Source: Actinomadura sp. K4S16
Lineage (GTDB): Bacteria; Actinomycetota; Actinomycetes; Streptosporangiales; Streptosporangiaceae
Direction: 5' to 3'
DNA length: 64,000 bases
Assembly (NCBI RefSeq): GCF_008327685.1
Contig: NZ_BDDE01000019.1
Location: 186,001 to 250,000, forward strand
The first letter of the stretch is position 1. Every line of letters starts with the position of its first letter. Made by a program: the position numbers and the translations under genes. The notes beneath the pieces were generated by a model, which was not told the DNA's origin, searched no databases, and saw only the letters and a list, made by a program, of their open reading frames with translations. Below are positions 1 through 8,457 of the stretch, in pieces.

Positions 1-1361
1 CCGCAGCTGATGACCGGGTCGGCCGTGTTCCCGGTCGGGGCGTTGACGGTGAACCCGTACGACGCCGACGCGCCCGGCGCGAGGCTGCCGTTCCAGCCGA
101 CCGGCTTGACCGTGACGACGTTGCCGCTCGTGCTCGCGGTGCCGTTCCACAGGGCGACGATCTGCTGGCCCGAGCCCATCGTCATGACGACCGTCCACGA
201 GGCGACCGCGGTGGCGCCGGCCTTGATGGTCACCTGGCCGTTGAAGCCCCCGTTCCACTGCGCGGTGCGGGCGTAGGTGCAGGTGACGGCCCCGGGGTCG
301 CCCGGGTCGCCGGGGTCGCCCGGGTCCTCGCCGCCGAGGGCCTGGAGCGCCGCGTCGTATGCGGGCTTCTTGGCGTAGTTGCCGTCGAACAGCAGCGCGG
401 CGCCTTCACCAGGGAACACGTCGGGAATCCACGAGTACTTGTCGGTGACGCCCCAGACGGTGATGACGGTGCAGCGCGACACGGCGAGGCAGGCGGAGAC
501 GACCTTCTTGTAGTCGTTCGCCTGGGTGGCGAGCTTGGAACTGTCCGGCGGGGTGGACATGCGGATGTCCAGTTCGGTGATGTGGACGTCCACGCCGAGG
601 TCGGCGAAGCGCTGCATGTTGGTCTGCATGTCGGACGGGACGGCCCCCAGCGTCAGATGCGCCTGGAGGCCCACGCAGTCGATCGGGACGCCGCGTGCCT
701 TGAAGTCCTTGACCATGTTGTAGACGGCATTGCTCTTCGCGTTCTGCCCGTCGATGTTGTAGTCGTTGTAGCAGAGCTTGGCGCTGGGGTCGGCCGCGCG
801 TGCCGCGCGGAACGCCTCCTCCATGTAGGAGTCGCCGATGACCCGCTGGAACACCGAGTCGCGCCGGGCGCCCGAACCGTCCTGGAACGCCTCGTTCACC
901 ACGTCCCAGTAGGCGACCTTGCCCGCGTAGTGGCCGGCCTCCTTCGCGATGTGGTTCCGCATGGCGCTCAGCAGGTCGTCCCGCGAGGAGATGCCGCTCA
1001 CCCAGTCCGGCAGCTGGTTGTGCCACACGAGCGTGTGCCCGCGGATCTTCATGCTCTGGGCCTGCGCGTGGCTCACGAGCTGGTCGGCCGGGCCGAAGTC
1101 GAACGAGTTCCTGGACGGCTCGGTGGTCGCCCACTTCATCTCGTTCTCGGGCGTGAGCTGGTTGAACTCGCGGTCGAGCGTGGCGGCGTACGCCGACTCG
1201 CCCATGTGGGCGGTGGCCGCGGCGGCGCCGAAGACCCGGCCCTTGGCCGCGGCGGACTCCTTGAGCGTGCCCGGGGCGGCCGACGCGGGGAGCGCGACGG
1301 CCACCAGCATCGCCAGGAGCAGCGCGCCCGTGCCGAGCACCGCGGTGAGTGCTCTTCTCAT
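1..1361 (-). CDS. GH10 endo-1,4-beta-xylanase with C-terminal CBM2 (3' end cut by window)
   Basis: Secreted retaining endo-xylanase that cleaves the beta-1,4 backbone of xylan. Residues 1-29 are a signal peptide ending near ASA-AP. The GH10 barrel follows, with the acid/base Glu157 in WDVVNEAF and the nucleophile Glu263 in ITELDIR. A GDPGDPGDPGDPG linker leads to a carbohydrate-binding module of family 2, which starts at its first Cys (CTYARTAQWN) and reaches its last Cys (ISC) two bases before the window edge, so only a few residues are missing. The ATG at 1361 has an AAGGAGG ribosome site 8-10 nt upstream. Two CGAAA-type palindromes lie upstream, as in other actinomycete xylanase promoters, which suggests sugar-responsive repression by a LacI-type regulator (inference). 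Confidence 0.93.
   Translation of the reverse strand, partial: MRRALTAVLGTGALLLAMLVAVALPASAAPGTLKESAAAKGRVFGAAAATAHMGESAYAATLDREFNQLTPENEMKWATTEPSRNSFDFGPADQLVSHAQAQSMKIRGHTLVWHNQLPDWVSGISSRDDLLSAMRNHIAKEAGHYAGKVAYWDVVNEAFQDGSGARRDSVFQRVIGDSYMEEAFRAARAADPSAKLCYNDYNIDGQNAKSNAVYNMVKDFKARGVPIDCVGLQAHLTLGAVPSDMQTNMQRFADLGVDVHITELDIRMSTPPDSSKLATQANDYKKVVSACLAVSRCTVITVWGVTDKYSWIPDVFPGEGAALLFDGNYAKKPAYDAALQALGGEDPGDPGDPGDPGAVTCTYARTAQWNGGFNGQVTIKAGATAVASWTVVMTMGSGQQIVALWNGTASTSGNVVTVKPVGWNGSLAPGASASYGFTVNAPTGNTADPVISC
291..326. repeat. Short tandem repeat coding the Gly-Asp-Pro linker
   Basis: Four roughly 9-bp units (GGGTCGCCC-like) encode the GDP repeats that join the xylanase catalytic domain to its CBM2. 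Units differ only at wobble positions. Such linkers vary in copy number between strains. Confidence 0.7.
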
Positions 1362-1427
1362 GGTCTCTTTCCTCCTTGCCCAGGTCCGCGGGGATCTGCC
1401 ATTCGGCTGCCTCGGCGGGAGCGGATC

Positions 1428-1439
1428 CGAAAAGTTTCG
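1428..1439. promoter_or_regulatory. CGAAA-type operator box, proximal copy
   Basis: CGAAAAGTTTCG is a CGAAA/TTTCG inverted repeat with a two-base centre, 67 bp upstream of the xylanase start. Actinomycete xylanase genes are known to carry CGAAA repeats that bind a repressor; the assignment here rests on that likeness and on position. Confidence 0.55.
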
Positions 1440-1556
1440 ATATCCTTTCGGCAGCCGACAGGAAACTAACCCCGCGAGACACCAGCGTCAACCACCCGTT
1501 CCTGCTTTCACGGGTCAGAGCCGTTAATCGGCGACCCGAATCGACAGATCATCCGT

Positions 1557-1568
1557 CGAAACGTTTCG
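1557..1568. promoter_or_regulatory. CGAAA-type operator box, distal copy (perfect palindrome)
   Basis: CGAAACGTTTCG is a perfect 12-bp palindrome 196 bp upstream of the xylanase start, with the same arms as the proximal box. Paired boxes would allow looping or cooperative repression; it could also serve the divergent patatin gene. Confidence 0.55.
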
Positions 1569-1822
1569 GCCCATGCGATCCGCCGAAGTGCCCCGTCCTC
1601 GGGGCTTCTGCCGCCGATCGATACCGCCTTTGGTCGCCCCGCACTTTCTCGATCACTAAAGCCGTGCGGAAAAAATCGTGCGGAGACCATTGAAAGAAAG
1701 ATCGATAGGGCATCTCTCAATAGAAAGGCGAAACGGATTCCATTCGCCTGTCAGTCGTTTTCGCGTTCCGGTTCGGAAAGCGGCCCGCGGCGCCGCCCGG
1801 CGCCGCGGGGGAAGGGAGATCG

Positions 1823-2824
1823 ATGGACTCTTCGGCACCACCGCGCGCCGACCTCGTCCTGGAGGGCGGCGGCGTGAAGGGCATCGCGCTGGTGGGCGCG
1901 ATCGCCGAGACGCAGGCGCGGGGATACCGGCTCGGCGCGCCGGCCCGCGTCGCCGGGACCTCCGCCGGCGCGATCGTGGGCTCGCTGCTGGCGGCCGGGA
2001 TGCCCGTCCCGGACATGGTCGAGCTCATGCGCGGACTCGACTACCGGACGTTCCAGGACGGCTCGCGCTTCGCGGCCGTCCGCGGCTTGTCCCTGCTCAC
2101 CACGCTCGGCCTCCACAAGGGCGACGCCCTGCACCGGTGGATCGCGGCGCGCCTGAAGGAGTGCGGAGTCGAGACGTTCGGGCAGCTGAAGCTGCACGAC
2201 CCCGACTCGGCGCTGCCGCCCCAGCACGCCTACAAGCTCGTCGTCGTGGTCTCCGACATCAGCAGCGGGCGTATGGTCCGGCTCCCGTGGGACTACGAGA
2301 GGTACGGCCTGCCCGCCGACGAGCAGCCCGTCGCGGACGCGGTGCGCGCCTCGGCGTCCATTCCGGTCTTCTTCCGGCCGCGCCGCCTGTGCCGGAACGA
2401 CGGGCGCCAGTGCCTCCACGTGGACGGCGGAATGCTCTCCAACTACCCGATCACCATCTTCGACCGGGAGGACCGCGAACCCCGCTGGCCGACGTTCGGC
2501 GTGAAGCTGTCGGCCCGTCCCCCCTCCGAGGGCGTGTACCGGGAATGGCGCGCCGTCCGCGGCCCCGTCGGGTACGGCCGCGCGCTCGTCTCGACGATGG
2601 CGGAGGCGCACGACCGGGTGCAGATGGACGAGCCGGCCATCGTGGCCCGCACGATGTTCGCCCGCACCGACGGCGTGCTCGCGACCGACTTCGACCTCGA
2701 CGCGGCGACCCGCGAGCGCCTCTTCCAGGCCGGTCGCGCCGCGGCGGCGCAGTTCCTGGACGACTGGGACCACCGCACCTACCTGGCGCACTACCGCCCC
2801 CTCGTCACCCCGGCCTCCGACTGA
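1823..2824 (+). CDS. Patatin-like phospholipase
   Basis: A 333-residue patatin-family serine hydrolase expected to release fatty acids from phospholipids or acylglycerols. The family signatures are all visible: the oxyanion-hole loop EGGGVKG (residues 14-20), the nucleophile elbow GTSAG (45-49, Ser47) and the catalytic Asp in DGGM (Asp201). There is no signal peptide, so it probably acts in the cytosol. It is transcribed away from the xylanase and stands 60 bp before an ArsR-like regulator. The start follows GGGAAGGGAG at a normal distance. Confidence 0.9.
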   Translation: MDSSAPPRADLVLEGGGVKGIALVGAIAETQARGYRLGAPARVAGTSAGAIVGSLLAAGMPVPDMVELMRGLDYRTFQDGSRFAAVRGLSLLTTLGLHKGDALHRWIAARLKECGVETFGQLKLHDPDSALPPQHAYKLVVVVSDISSGRMVRLPWDYERYGLPADEQPVADAVRASASIPVFFRPRRLCRNDGRQCLHVDGGMLSNYPITIFDREDREPRWPTFGVKLSARPPSEGVYREWRAVRGPVGYGRALVSTMAEAHDRVQMDEPAIVARTMFARTDGVLATDFDLDAATRERLFQAGRAAAAQFLDDWDHRTYLAHYRPLVTPASD

Positions 2825-2860
2825 GCCCGACCTCGACCGAGGGGCGGGATTTGTCGAATC

Positions 2861-2875
2861 TACGTACTTACGTAA
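2861..2875. promoter_or_regulatory. TACGTA direct/inverted repeats at the ArsR-like gene start
   Basis: Two TACGTA palindromes spaced eight bases apart, the second part of TTACGTAA, lie 11-25 nt ahead of the GTG start of the ArsR-like regulator. Short, AT-rich and symmetric in a GC-rich background, they are a good candidate for an autoregulatory operator. Confidence 0.5.
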
Positions 2876-2885
2876 TAGTGGAGGA

Positions 2886-3386
2886 GTGACCGAGGAGACG
2901 CTGGCGGAGCGCGTCGCGCGGCTGGAGGAGCGCATGGCCGCGCTGGAAGGGGTCGCCCCCGCGGCCGGGCGCCCGGAGCCGGGCGACACCTTCTGGGCGC
3001 TGGACGCGCTGAAGGAGCGGGCGCCCGATCCCGGCGCGGTGCTGTTCACCGGCTCGGTGGCGCTGCCGTCCGGCGAGCACTATGAATGGCAGCAGGGCCA
3101 CCCGACCGGAGATCTGCTGTCGGACGACTGGTCCCAGTCCGCCGACGCGCTCTCGGCGCTCGCGCACCCCGTCCGGCTGCTGCTGCTCCGGGAGATCCTG
3201 CACGGCTCCCGCACCGTCTCCGAGCTGGCCGCCCACGAGAGCCTCGGCACGACCGGCCAGCTCTACCACCATCTGCGCCAGCTCGTCGCGGCCGGCTGGC
3301 TGCGCACCACCGGGCGCGGGCGCTACACCGTCCCCGGCGAACGGGTGGTGCCGATCCTCACCGTGATCGCCGCGACCCGCCGCTGA
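2886..3386 (+). CDS. ArsR-like winged-helix transcriptional regulator
   Basis: A 166-residue DNA-binding protein. Residues 1-25 form a Leu/Glu/Arg-rich amphipathic helix (coiled-coil-like). The C-terminal part (about 95-160) is an ArsR-type winged helix: SALAHPVRLLLLREIL, then SELAA as helix 2, TTGQLYHHLRQL as recognition helix and a short wing GRGRYTVPG. There are no clustered Cys residues typical of metal sensing. GTG start with GGAGG immediately before it. It probably forms an operon with the M23 peptidase 18 bp downstream and may control it together with itself through the TACGTA repeats (inference). Confidence 0.8.
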   Translation: MTEETLAERVARLEERMAALEGVAPAAGRPEPGDTFWALDALKERAPDPGAVLFTGSVALPSGEHYEWQQGHPTGDLLSDDWSQSADALSALAHPVRLLLLREILHGSRTVSELAAHESLGTTGQLYHHLRQLVAAGWLRTTGRGRYTVPGERVVPILTVIAATRR

Positions 3387-3404
3387 CCGACCCGTGGAGG
3401 AACG

Positions 3405-4238
3405 ATGATCAGGACGCTCGCACGGTTCCGGACGCTGTTCATCCTGCTGGGCCTCGCGCTGGCCCTCACCACGTCCCTGCACGGCATCGGCGTGCTCTGG
3501 GGCGCCGGAATGGTCCTCATCGCGGCGGGGCTCGTGCTGTTCTTCGTGTCCGGCAGCGCACCGGACCGCGAGCCGGTCGTCCTGCGCAGCCCGGTCGAGG
3601 GGCGCTGGGTGCCCGTCAACAGTCCCGCCGACAAGGTGCCCAGTCACGGGACGCACGAGCTCGGCCAGACCTACGCGATCGACCTGGTCCACGTCCCGGA
3701 CGGCGAATGGCGCGCGACTCGGCGCTGGCCGCTCGCCGCGCGCCCGGAGACGTTCCCGTCCTTCGGGCGCCCCGTCGTCGCACCGGCCGACGGCGTGGTC
3801 GTCCAGGCGAGCGGGTGGCAGCGCGACCACTGGAGCCGCAACTCCTGGCCCGGCATCGCCTACCTCCTGGTCGAGGGGATGGTGTTCCGCCAGCTGCTGT
3901 CCGTCCTGACGCTGTCGGCGGGCAGGTTCGTCGTCGGCAACTCCGTCACGCTCGACCTCGGCGGCGGCGTGTACGCGGTCTTCGCCCACCTGCGCCGCGG
4001 GTCGGTGCGAGTCGCCAAGGGCGACCGGGTAAGGGCGGGGGACGTCCTCGGCGAGGTGGGCAACTCGGGCAACACCTCCGAGCCGCACCTGCACTTCCAC
4101 CTCATGGACCGCCCGCGCCCGCTGGCCGCCGCCGGCCTGCCGTTCGCCCTCCCCTACGAGAGCGGCGGCGAGGCCCTCACCGGCGTCCCCGGCGGCCTCC
4201 GCCCCTGCGTCCTGACGGCCGGTCCGCCCGCCCGGTGA
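3405..4238 (+). CDS. Membrane-anchored M23 family peptidase
   Basis: A 277-residue LytM-type metalloprotein. Two membrane helices (about 10-25 and 30-50) are followed by an M23 domain. The zinc-site residues are visible as His84/Asp93 in HELGQTYAID, His195 in FAHLRRG and the HLHFH motif at 228-232. A beta-rich GDRVRAGDVLGEVGNSGNT stretch precedes the last motif, as in the family. The family cuts peptidoglycan cross-bridges or, when degenerate, regulates other hydrolases; here the metal ligands look intact. GTGGAGG precedes the ATG, 18 bp after the ArsR-like gene. Confidence 0.85.
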   Translation: MIRTLARFRTLFILLGLALALTTSLHGIGVLWGAGMVLIAAGLVLFFVSGSAPDREPVVLRSPVEGRWVPVNSPADKVPSHGTHELGQTYAIDLVHVPDGEWRATRRWPLAARPETFPSFGRPVVAPADGVVVQASGWQRDHWSRNSWPGIAYLLVEGMVFRQLLSVLTLSAGRFVVGNSVTLDLGGGVYAVFAHLRRGSVRVAKGDRVRAGDVLGEVGNSGNTSEPHLHFHLMDRPRPLAAAGLPFALPYESGGEALTGVPGGLRPCVLTAGPPAR

Positions 4239-4375
4239 GCGCGCGCGGCGCAACCGGCGATTGCTGTCTGCGTTCGCGGCCGATTTTGTGATCACGTGCC
4301 AGTGCGCGGCGATGATCTTGGCCCATAAGTTGATCTTGACCGCTGCTCGCCGCTCGCTCCTGGAGGGTCGGTTAC

Positions 4376-5578
4376 GTGGGTCCGGAAACGCGAAGGCACA
4401 GTGGGAGACGCATCCGCGAGTTCGGGCACATCGACACCGTCGCGGCGCAGGGCGGCCGGGTGGTGACGCTCTTCAGCGGCGGCCTCGACAGCTTCTACCT
4501 CCTGTGGCGGCTCAGCCGCCACCGCGGCCTGCGCGTCCACGCCCTGTCCGTGGAGCTCGGCGGCGACGCCGAGTACGACCGGACGGGCGCCGACCTCGGC
4601 TCGCTCGGCGCCGAGCACGTGCGGGCCGACCTGTCGGAGGAGTTCGCCGAGGAGTTCGTGGCGCCCGCCATCGCGGCCCAGGCCGTCTACCTCGGCATCC
4701 ACCCGGTCAGCTCGTCGCTCAGCCGCCCGCTGCTGGCCCGGGCCGCGGTCGACCTCGCCCGGGAGGTGGGCGCGCACGCGATCGTGCACACCGCCAACCG
4801 GTCGCAGAACAGCCTGCGCCGGATCGACTCCTCGATCGCCGCGCTCGGGTTCGACGGCCATTTCGGCAGCCCCTACGAGCGGGACGCGATCGGCCGCGAC
4901 GACAAGCGCGCGGCGCTCAAGGACGCCGGGTTCGCGGAGTTCGCCGACCGCGCCTACAGCGGCGACTCCAACCTGTGGTGCCGGGAGTTCGAGTCGGGCA
5001 TCCTGGACGATCCGGAGTGGTTCCCCGTCCCGGAGGACCTCTACTTCTGGACGGCGGGCCCGCGCCCGGACCGCCCCGCGGAGATCACGCTCGACTTCGA
5101 GGCGGGCCGGCCCGTGGCCGTCGACGGCGCGGCCGCCGGCCTGCGCGAGATGATCGCGTCGCTGAACGTCCGCGCCGGCCGGTTCGGCCTCGGCCGCTAC
5201 TCCGGCCTGGAGCACCTGGAGGGCGGCGAGAAGGTCCTCGAAGTGCGGGAGATGCCGGCGGCGTGCCTGCTGCTGCACGCCTACCGCCAGCTGGAGAGCG
5301 CCACCGTCCCGGCCGAGACGACGCGGGAGAAGATGGCGCTGGAGCAGCTGTGGACGCGGGAGGCCGTGGAGGGGCGCTGGTACGGCCCGCTGCGGGAGGC
5401 CGCGCAGGCGTTCGTGGAGAGCGTCGCCCGCCACGTCACCGGCCGCATCACCTACCGCCTCGACCGCGACGGGATGACGGTGCTGTCCATCCGCGCCCCC
5501 GGCGGCCTCTACCTCCGCGACCGCGACGCCTGGGAACGCGCCACCGCCCGCGACGCGACCCCCGCCGGCGCCCCCTGA
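4376..5578 (+). CDS. Argininosuccinate synthase-like ligase of the biosynthetic locus
   Basis: A 400-residue PP-loop ATPase homologous to ArgG along its whole length. The P-loop is SGGLDS (34-39); ArgG-like blocks include YLGIHPVSSSLSRPLLA, SNLWCREFESGILDDPEW and the C-terminal helix for tetramerisation. The block that in ArgG holds the citrulline/aspartate-binding HGCTGKGNDQ is replaced by HTANRSQNS, so its substrates probably differ. ArgG adenylates a ureido oxygen and lets aspartate attack. No ArgH-like lyase is in the window. GTG start after GGAGGG. It is convergent with, and 16 bp from, the end of the LysW operon, which suggests a role in the same product (inference). Confidence 0.78.
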   Translation: MGPETRRHSGRRIREFGHIDTVAAQGGRVVTLFSGGLDSFYLLWRLSRHRGLRVHALSVELGGDAEYDRTGADLGSLGAEHVRADLSEEFAEEFVAPAIAAQAVYLGIHPVSSSLSRPLLARAAVDLAREVGAHAIVHTANRSQNSLRRIDSSIAALGFDGHFGSPYERDAIGRDDKRAALKDAGFAEFADRAYSGDSNLWCREFESGILDDPEWFPVPEDLYFWTAGPRPDRPAEITLDFEAGRPVAVDGAAAGLREMIASLNVRAGRFGLGRYSGLEHLEGGEKVLEVREMPAACLLLHAYRQLESATVPAETTREKMALEQLWTREAVEGRWYGPLREAAQAFVESVARHVTGRITYRLDRDGMTVLSIRAPGGLYLRDRDAWERATARDATPAGAP

Positions 5579-5594
5579 CTCCGCGCGGCGACGG

Positions 5595-6626
5595 TCAGAG
5601 GACGGCGGCCAGTTCGTCGAGCGCGGTGGTGAGCACGTCGACGCCCTTCAGGAACTCGGCGATCTCGATGTGCTCCTCGTCGGAGTGGTCCAGCGAGCTG
5701 TCGCCCGGCCCGTACGTCGCCATGGGGGCGTCCCAGTGCGGCGCCACGGTGTTCATGTCGGACGTGCCCGTCTTGAGGGTGGGCCGGGGCGTCCCGCCGT
5801 GCCGCCGGATGGCGGCCGTCACCGCCCGCACCACCGGGTCGGACCGCCCGCTGCGCACCGCCGGGACGTGCCGGACGATCGTGACCTCGCCGCCGTCCGC
5901 GCGGGCGCGCAGCCGCGCCGCGAAGGCCTCGGCGTCGTACCCGGGCGGCACGCGGCAGTCGACGTCGAGCCGCGCCTCGGTGAGGTCCCCGTGGACGCCG
6001 CGCAGCGTCGCGGCGGGCAGGCCGAACGCGGCGTGGTCGCGCTCGGGCCCGAGCGCCTCCAGCAGGTCGTGCCAGAACGCCACCGCCACCTCGGTCGCCT
6101 TGGCGGCCGGGTTGGTGGAGTGCGTCGAGGGCCGGGCGACCCGGTACTCGACGTCGATCTTGCCCTTGTAGCCGAGCACCACCCGCGACCAGCCGCTCGG
6201 CTCCCCGACGAGCAGCGCGTCCGGCGCGGGGCAGGTGCGCGCCAGGTGCTCGCCGCCCCGCGACAGCCGCTCCTCCTCGACCGCGCCCACGACCCGCAGC
6301 GTGCCGGGGAACGAGGGCCGGGCCGCCGCCGCGCTGATCATCGCGGCGAGCGGGCCCTTGGCGTCCGCGGCGCCCCGGCCCACGAGGCGGCCGCCCACAC
6401 GCCGCGCCGGCAGCGGCCGGTCGACGGTGTCGAGATGGCTGAGCAGCATCACCACCGGCCCCGCGCCGGTGCCGATGTCGCCGATCACGTTGCCGGCCTC
6501 GTCGCGGCGCGCGGCCATGCCGAGGTCGTTCATGACCTTCTCCAGGTAGCGCGCCAGCTCGTCCTCCCGCCCGGACGGCGAGGGGATCGACAGCATGGCG
6601 TGCAGCAGCTCGACGGGGTCGCTCAC
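5595..6626 (-). CDS. lysK: LysK-type M20 peptidase (releases product from LysW)
   Basis: A 343-residue zinc-dependent M20 hydrolase, homologous to LysK/ArgE. In LysW pathways it cuts the isopeptide bond between the carrier's terminal Glu and the finished amino acid. Metal-site motifs are seen: SHLDTVD (His64, Asp66), GRGAADAKG (Asp88), VEEERLSRG (Glu117/118), GEPS (Glu142) and a C-terminal DHSDEEH. Its GTG start overlaps the stop of the kinase gene by four bases, so it is the last gene of the ten-gene operon. Named by homology; the true substrate is not known. Confidence 0.85.
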   Translation of the reverse strand: MSDPVELLHAMLSIPSPSGREDELARYLEKVMNDLGMAARRDEAGNVIGDIGTGAGPVVMLLSHLDTVDRPLPARRVGGRLVGRGAADAKGPLAAMISAAAARPSFPGTLRVVGAVEEERLSRGGEHLARTCPAPDALLVGEPSGWSRVVLGYKGKIDVEYRVARPSTHSTNPAAKATEVAVAFWHDLLEALGPERDHAAFGLPAATLRGVHGDLTEARLDVDCRVPPGYDAEAFAARLRARADGGEVTIVRHVPAVRSGRSDPVVRAVTAAIRRHGGTPRPTLKTGTSDMNTVAPHWDAPMATYGPGDSSLDHSDEEHIEIAEFLKGVDVLTTALDELAAVL

Positions 6627-7450
6627 ATGATCTCCAAGGTCGTGCCGGCGCCGCCCAGGGCCGCGGTGACGGGGCGGGGGAGCCGCCCGTCGCCGATCGA
6701 CACGTGGGGGACGCCCGCGAGCAGGGCCTCGCGGGAGGCGATGAGCTTGCGGTGCATGCCGCCGCTCGCCGCGTGCGGGACGGGGCCCTCGCGGGGGAGC
6801 GGGCAGCGGTCCAGCAGCGAGCCCTCGTCGGACGCGTCGCGCAGCACGCCCGGCGCCGTGGTCAGCAGGACCAGCCGCTCGGCGCGCAGCGCGCCCGCGA
6901 CCGCCGCCGCGACCCGGTCGGCGTCCACGTTCACCGGCGCGCCGTCCTCGCCCAGCGCCGGCGGCGACACCACCGGGACGAACCCGGCGCCGACCAGCAC
7001 GTTCAGCACCTTGGGCCGGACGCCGGTGAGCCGCCCGCTGTGGTCGTCGCGGACGATGACGGTGCGGCCGTCGCGCACGGTGCGCTGCGCCGTCTTGCGC
7101 CGCGCCCGCAGCAGGCCGCCGTCCAGCCCCGTCAGACCCACGGCCGGGACGCCGTTCGCGGCCAGGGCGCGCAGCAGCCGCGGCTTGACCCGCCCGGCGA
7201 GCGCCAGCGTGAGGACCTCCAGCATGGCCGGATCGGTGTGCCGGCTGGTCACGCCGCTCGGCGAGACGAGGGTGCGGGCGGGCACGCCGAGGTCCCCGGC
7301 GAGCCGGTCGACGTCGGCGGCGCCGCCGTGCACGAGGACCGCCCGCCCGACGAGCCCGGCGAGGTCCGCGCACACCGTCTCGGCGGGTACCGCGCCGCCG
7401 CACTTCACCACGACGATCCCCGAACCAGGGCCCATCCGACCGGAGCCCAT
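6623..7450 (-). CDS. lysZ: LysZ/ArgB-type amino acid kinase (acts on LysW-bound substrate)
   Basis: A 275-residue amino-acid kinase homologous to acetylglutamate kinase and LysZ. It should phosphorylate the side-chain carboxylate of an acidic amino acid held on LysW. Visible features are the N-terminal VVVKCGGA phosphate-binding strand (13-20), VHGGAADV (40-46), the LDGGLLRARR substrate loop and a C-terminal ASGGMHRKL segment. Its start codon shares a base with the reductase stop and its own end overlaps the peptidase start, so translation is coupled. The presence of lysW and lysX next door argues for the carrier-bound pathway, not arginine biosynthesis. Confidence 0.85.
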   Translation of the reverse strand: MGSGRMGPGSGIVVVKCGGAVPAETVCADLAGLVGRAVLVHGGAADVDRLAGDLGVPARTLVSPSGVTSRHTDPAMLEVLTLALAGRVKPRLLRALAANGVPAVGLTGLDGGLLRARRKTAQRTVRDGRTVIVRDDHSGRLTGVRPKVLNVLVGAGFVPVVSPPALGEDGAPVNVDADRVAAAVAGALRAERLVLLTTAPGVLRDASDEGSLLDRCPLPREGPVPHAASGGMHRKLIASREALLAGVPHVSIGDGRLPRPVTAALGGAGTTLEIM

Positions 7451-8457
7451 CAGACCGGGTGCAGGCCGGGGAACCCCAGGCCCAGGGTCTCGGGCTGGCC
7501 GGTGCGGATGTTGAGGCACTGCACCGCGGCGCCCGCACCGCCCTTCACCAGGTTGTCCAGCGCGGCGATCGCGGTGATCCGGTCGCCGTCCACCGCGAAG
7601 CCGACGTCGCAGTAGTTGGACCCGGACAGCAGCTTCGGATCGGGGAGCCGGTGCGTCCCCGTCCGGTGCGCGACGATCCGGACGAACGGTTCGTCCGCGT
7701 ACGCCTTGCGGTAGGCGCGGCGGACGGCCTTCTCGTCGGCGGAGCCAGTGGCGTGGCAGACGACCTGCACGCCGCGCACGGCCTCGACCCCGGTGGCGGT
7801 CATCCTGGCGTTCAGGCCGGTCAGCCGCGCGACCTCCGCCTCATGGCGGTGCCGCACCGGGGCGAAGACCCGCAGCGCGCCGCTGCGTTCGGCGTGCAGG
7901 TTGGCGTCCCCCGCGAGCGCGCCCGACCCGCTCGACCCGGTGCGCGCGTCGATCTGGACGTCCGGGCCGATCAGCCCGGTCAGAGGGTGCAGCGCGAGGA
8001 TCGCCGCGCTGGCCATGCACCCTGGCACGCTGATGAGGTCGGCCTCGGCCAGCTCCGCGCGGAACAGCTCGGGGACGCCGGGCACGAACGCGCCGAGCAG
8101 CTCGGGCGCGGTGTGCGGGACGCCGTAGTACCGCTCGTAGACGGCGGGGTCGGGGTTGCGGAAGTCCCCCGACAGGTCGATGACGGTCTTGGCCCGTCCC
8201 CGCATCTCGGGCAGCAGCTTCATGGTCGCCTTGTGCGGGGTCGCCATCAGGAGCATGTCGCAGGCGTCCAGGTCGTCCGGGGCGCTGAACACCAGGTCGG
8301 TCTGGGCTCGCAGGTTGGGGTGGACGGAGTCCACGCGGCGGCCGGGGAACCGGGTCGAGACCGCGTGGGCGACCTCCGTCCCCGGATGGCCGATGAGCAG
8401 CCGCAGCAGCTCGCCGCCGAGGTACCCGGCGGCGCCCATGACGCCGACCCGGATCAT
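7450..8457 (-). CDS. lysY: LysY/ArgC-type semialdehyde dehydrogenase (LysW pathway)
   Basis: A 335-residue NADPH-dependent reductase homologous to ArgC and LysY; it turns the carrier-bound acyl phosphate into a semialdehyde. The Rossmann motif GAAGYLGGEL (8-17) and the catalytic Cys147 in SVPGCMASAA are present, as is the late ArgC-like block SNYCDVGF and the NLVKGGAGAAVQ ending. It begins with an ATGA overlap to lysX and ends at the start of the kinase gene. The aldehyde it makes is the natural acceptor for the transketolase encoded upstream in the same operon (inference). Confidence 0.87.
   Translation of the reverse strand: MIRVGVMGAAGYLGGELLRLLIGHPGTEVAHAVSTRFPGRRVDSVHPNLRAQTDLVFSAPDDLDACDMLLMATPHKATMKLLPEMRGRAKTVIDLSGDFRNPDPAVYERYYGVPHTAPELLGAFVPGVPELFRAELAEADLISVPGCMASAAILALHPLTGLIGPDVQIDARTGSSGSGALAGDANLHAERSGALRVFAPVRHRHEAEVARLTGLNARMTATGVEAVRGVQVVCHATGSADEKAVRRAYRKAYADEPFVRIVAHRTGTHRLPDPKLLSGSNYCDVGFAVDGDRITAIAALDNLVKGGAGAAVQCLNIRTGQPETLGLGFPGLHPV

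Larger units (their letters stand above)
1362..1822. other. Intergenic region between divergent xylanase and patatin genes
   Basis: About 460 bp without a credible gene. It holds the xylanase promoter side with the two CGAAA-type boxes. The half nearer the patatin gene (about 1640-1790) is visibly richer in A/T than its surroundings and probably holds that gene's promoter. GGGAAGGGAG precedes the patatin ATG. Confidence 0.6.

Noticed and set aside
3086..4291. Plus-strand frame overlapping the ArsR-like and M23 genes
   Set aside because: It runs through two well-supported genes in another frame and has the Arg/Pro/Ala composition of a frame shadow.
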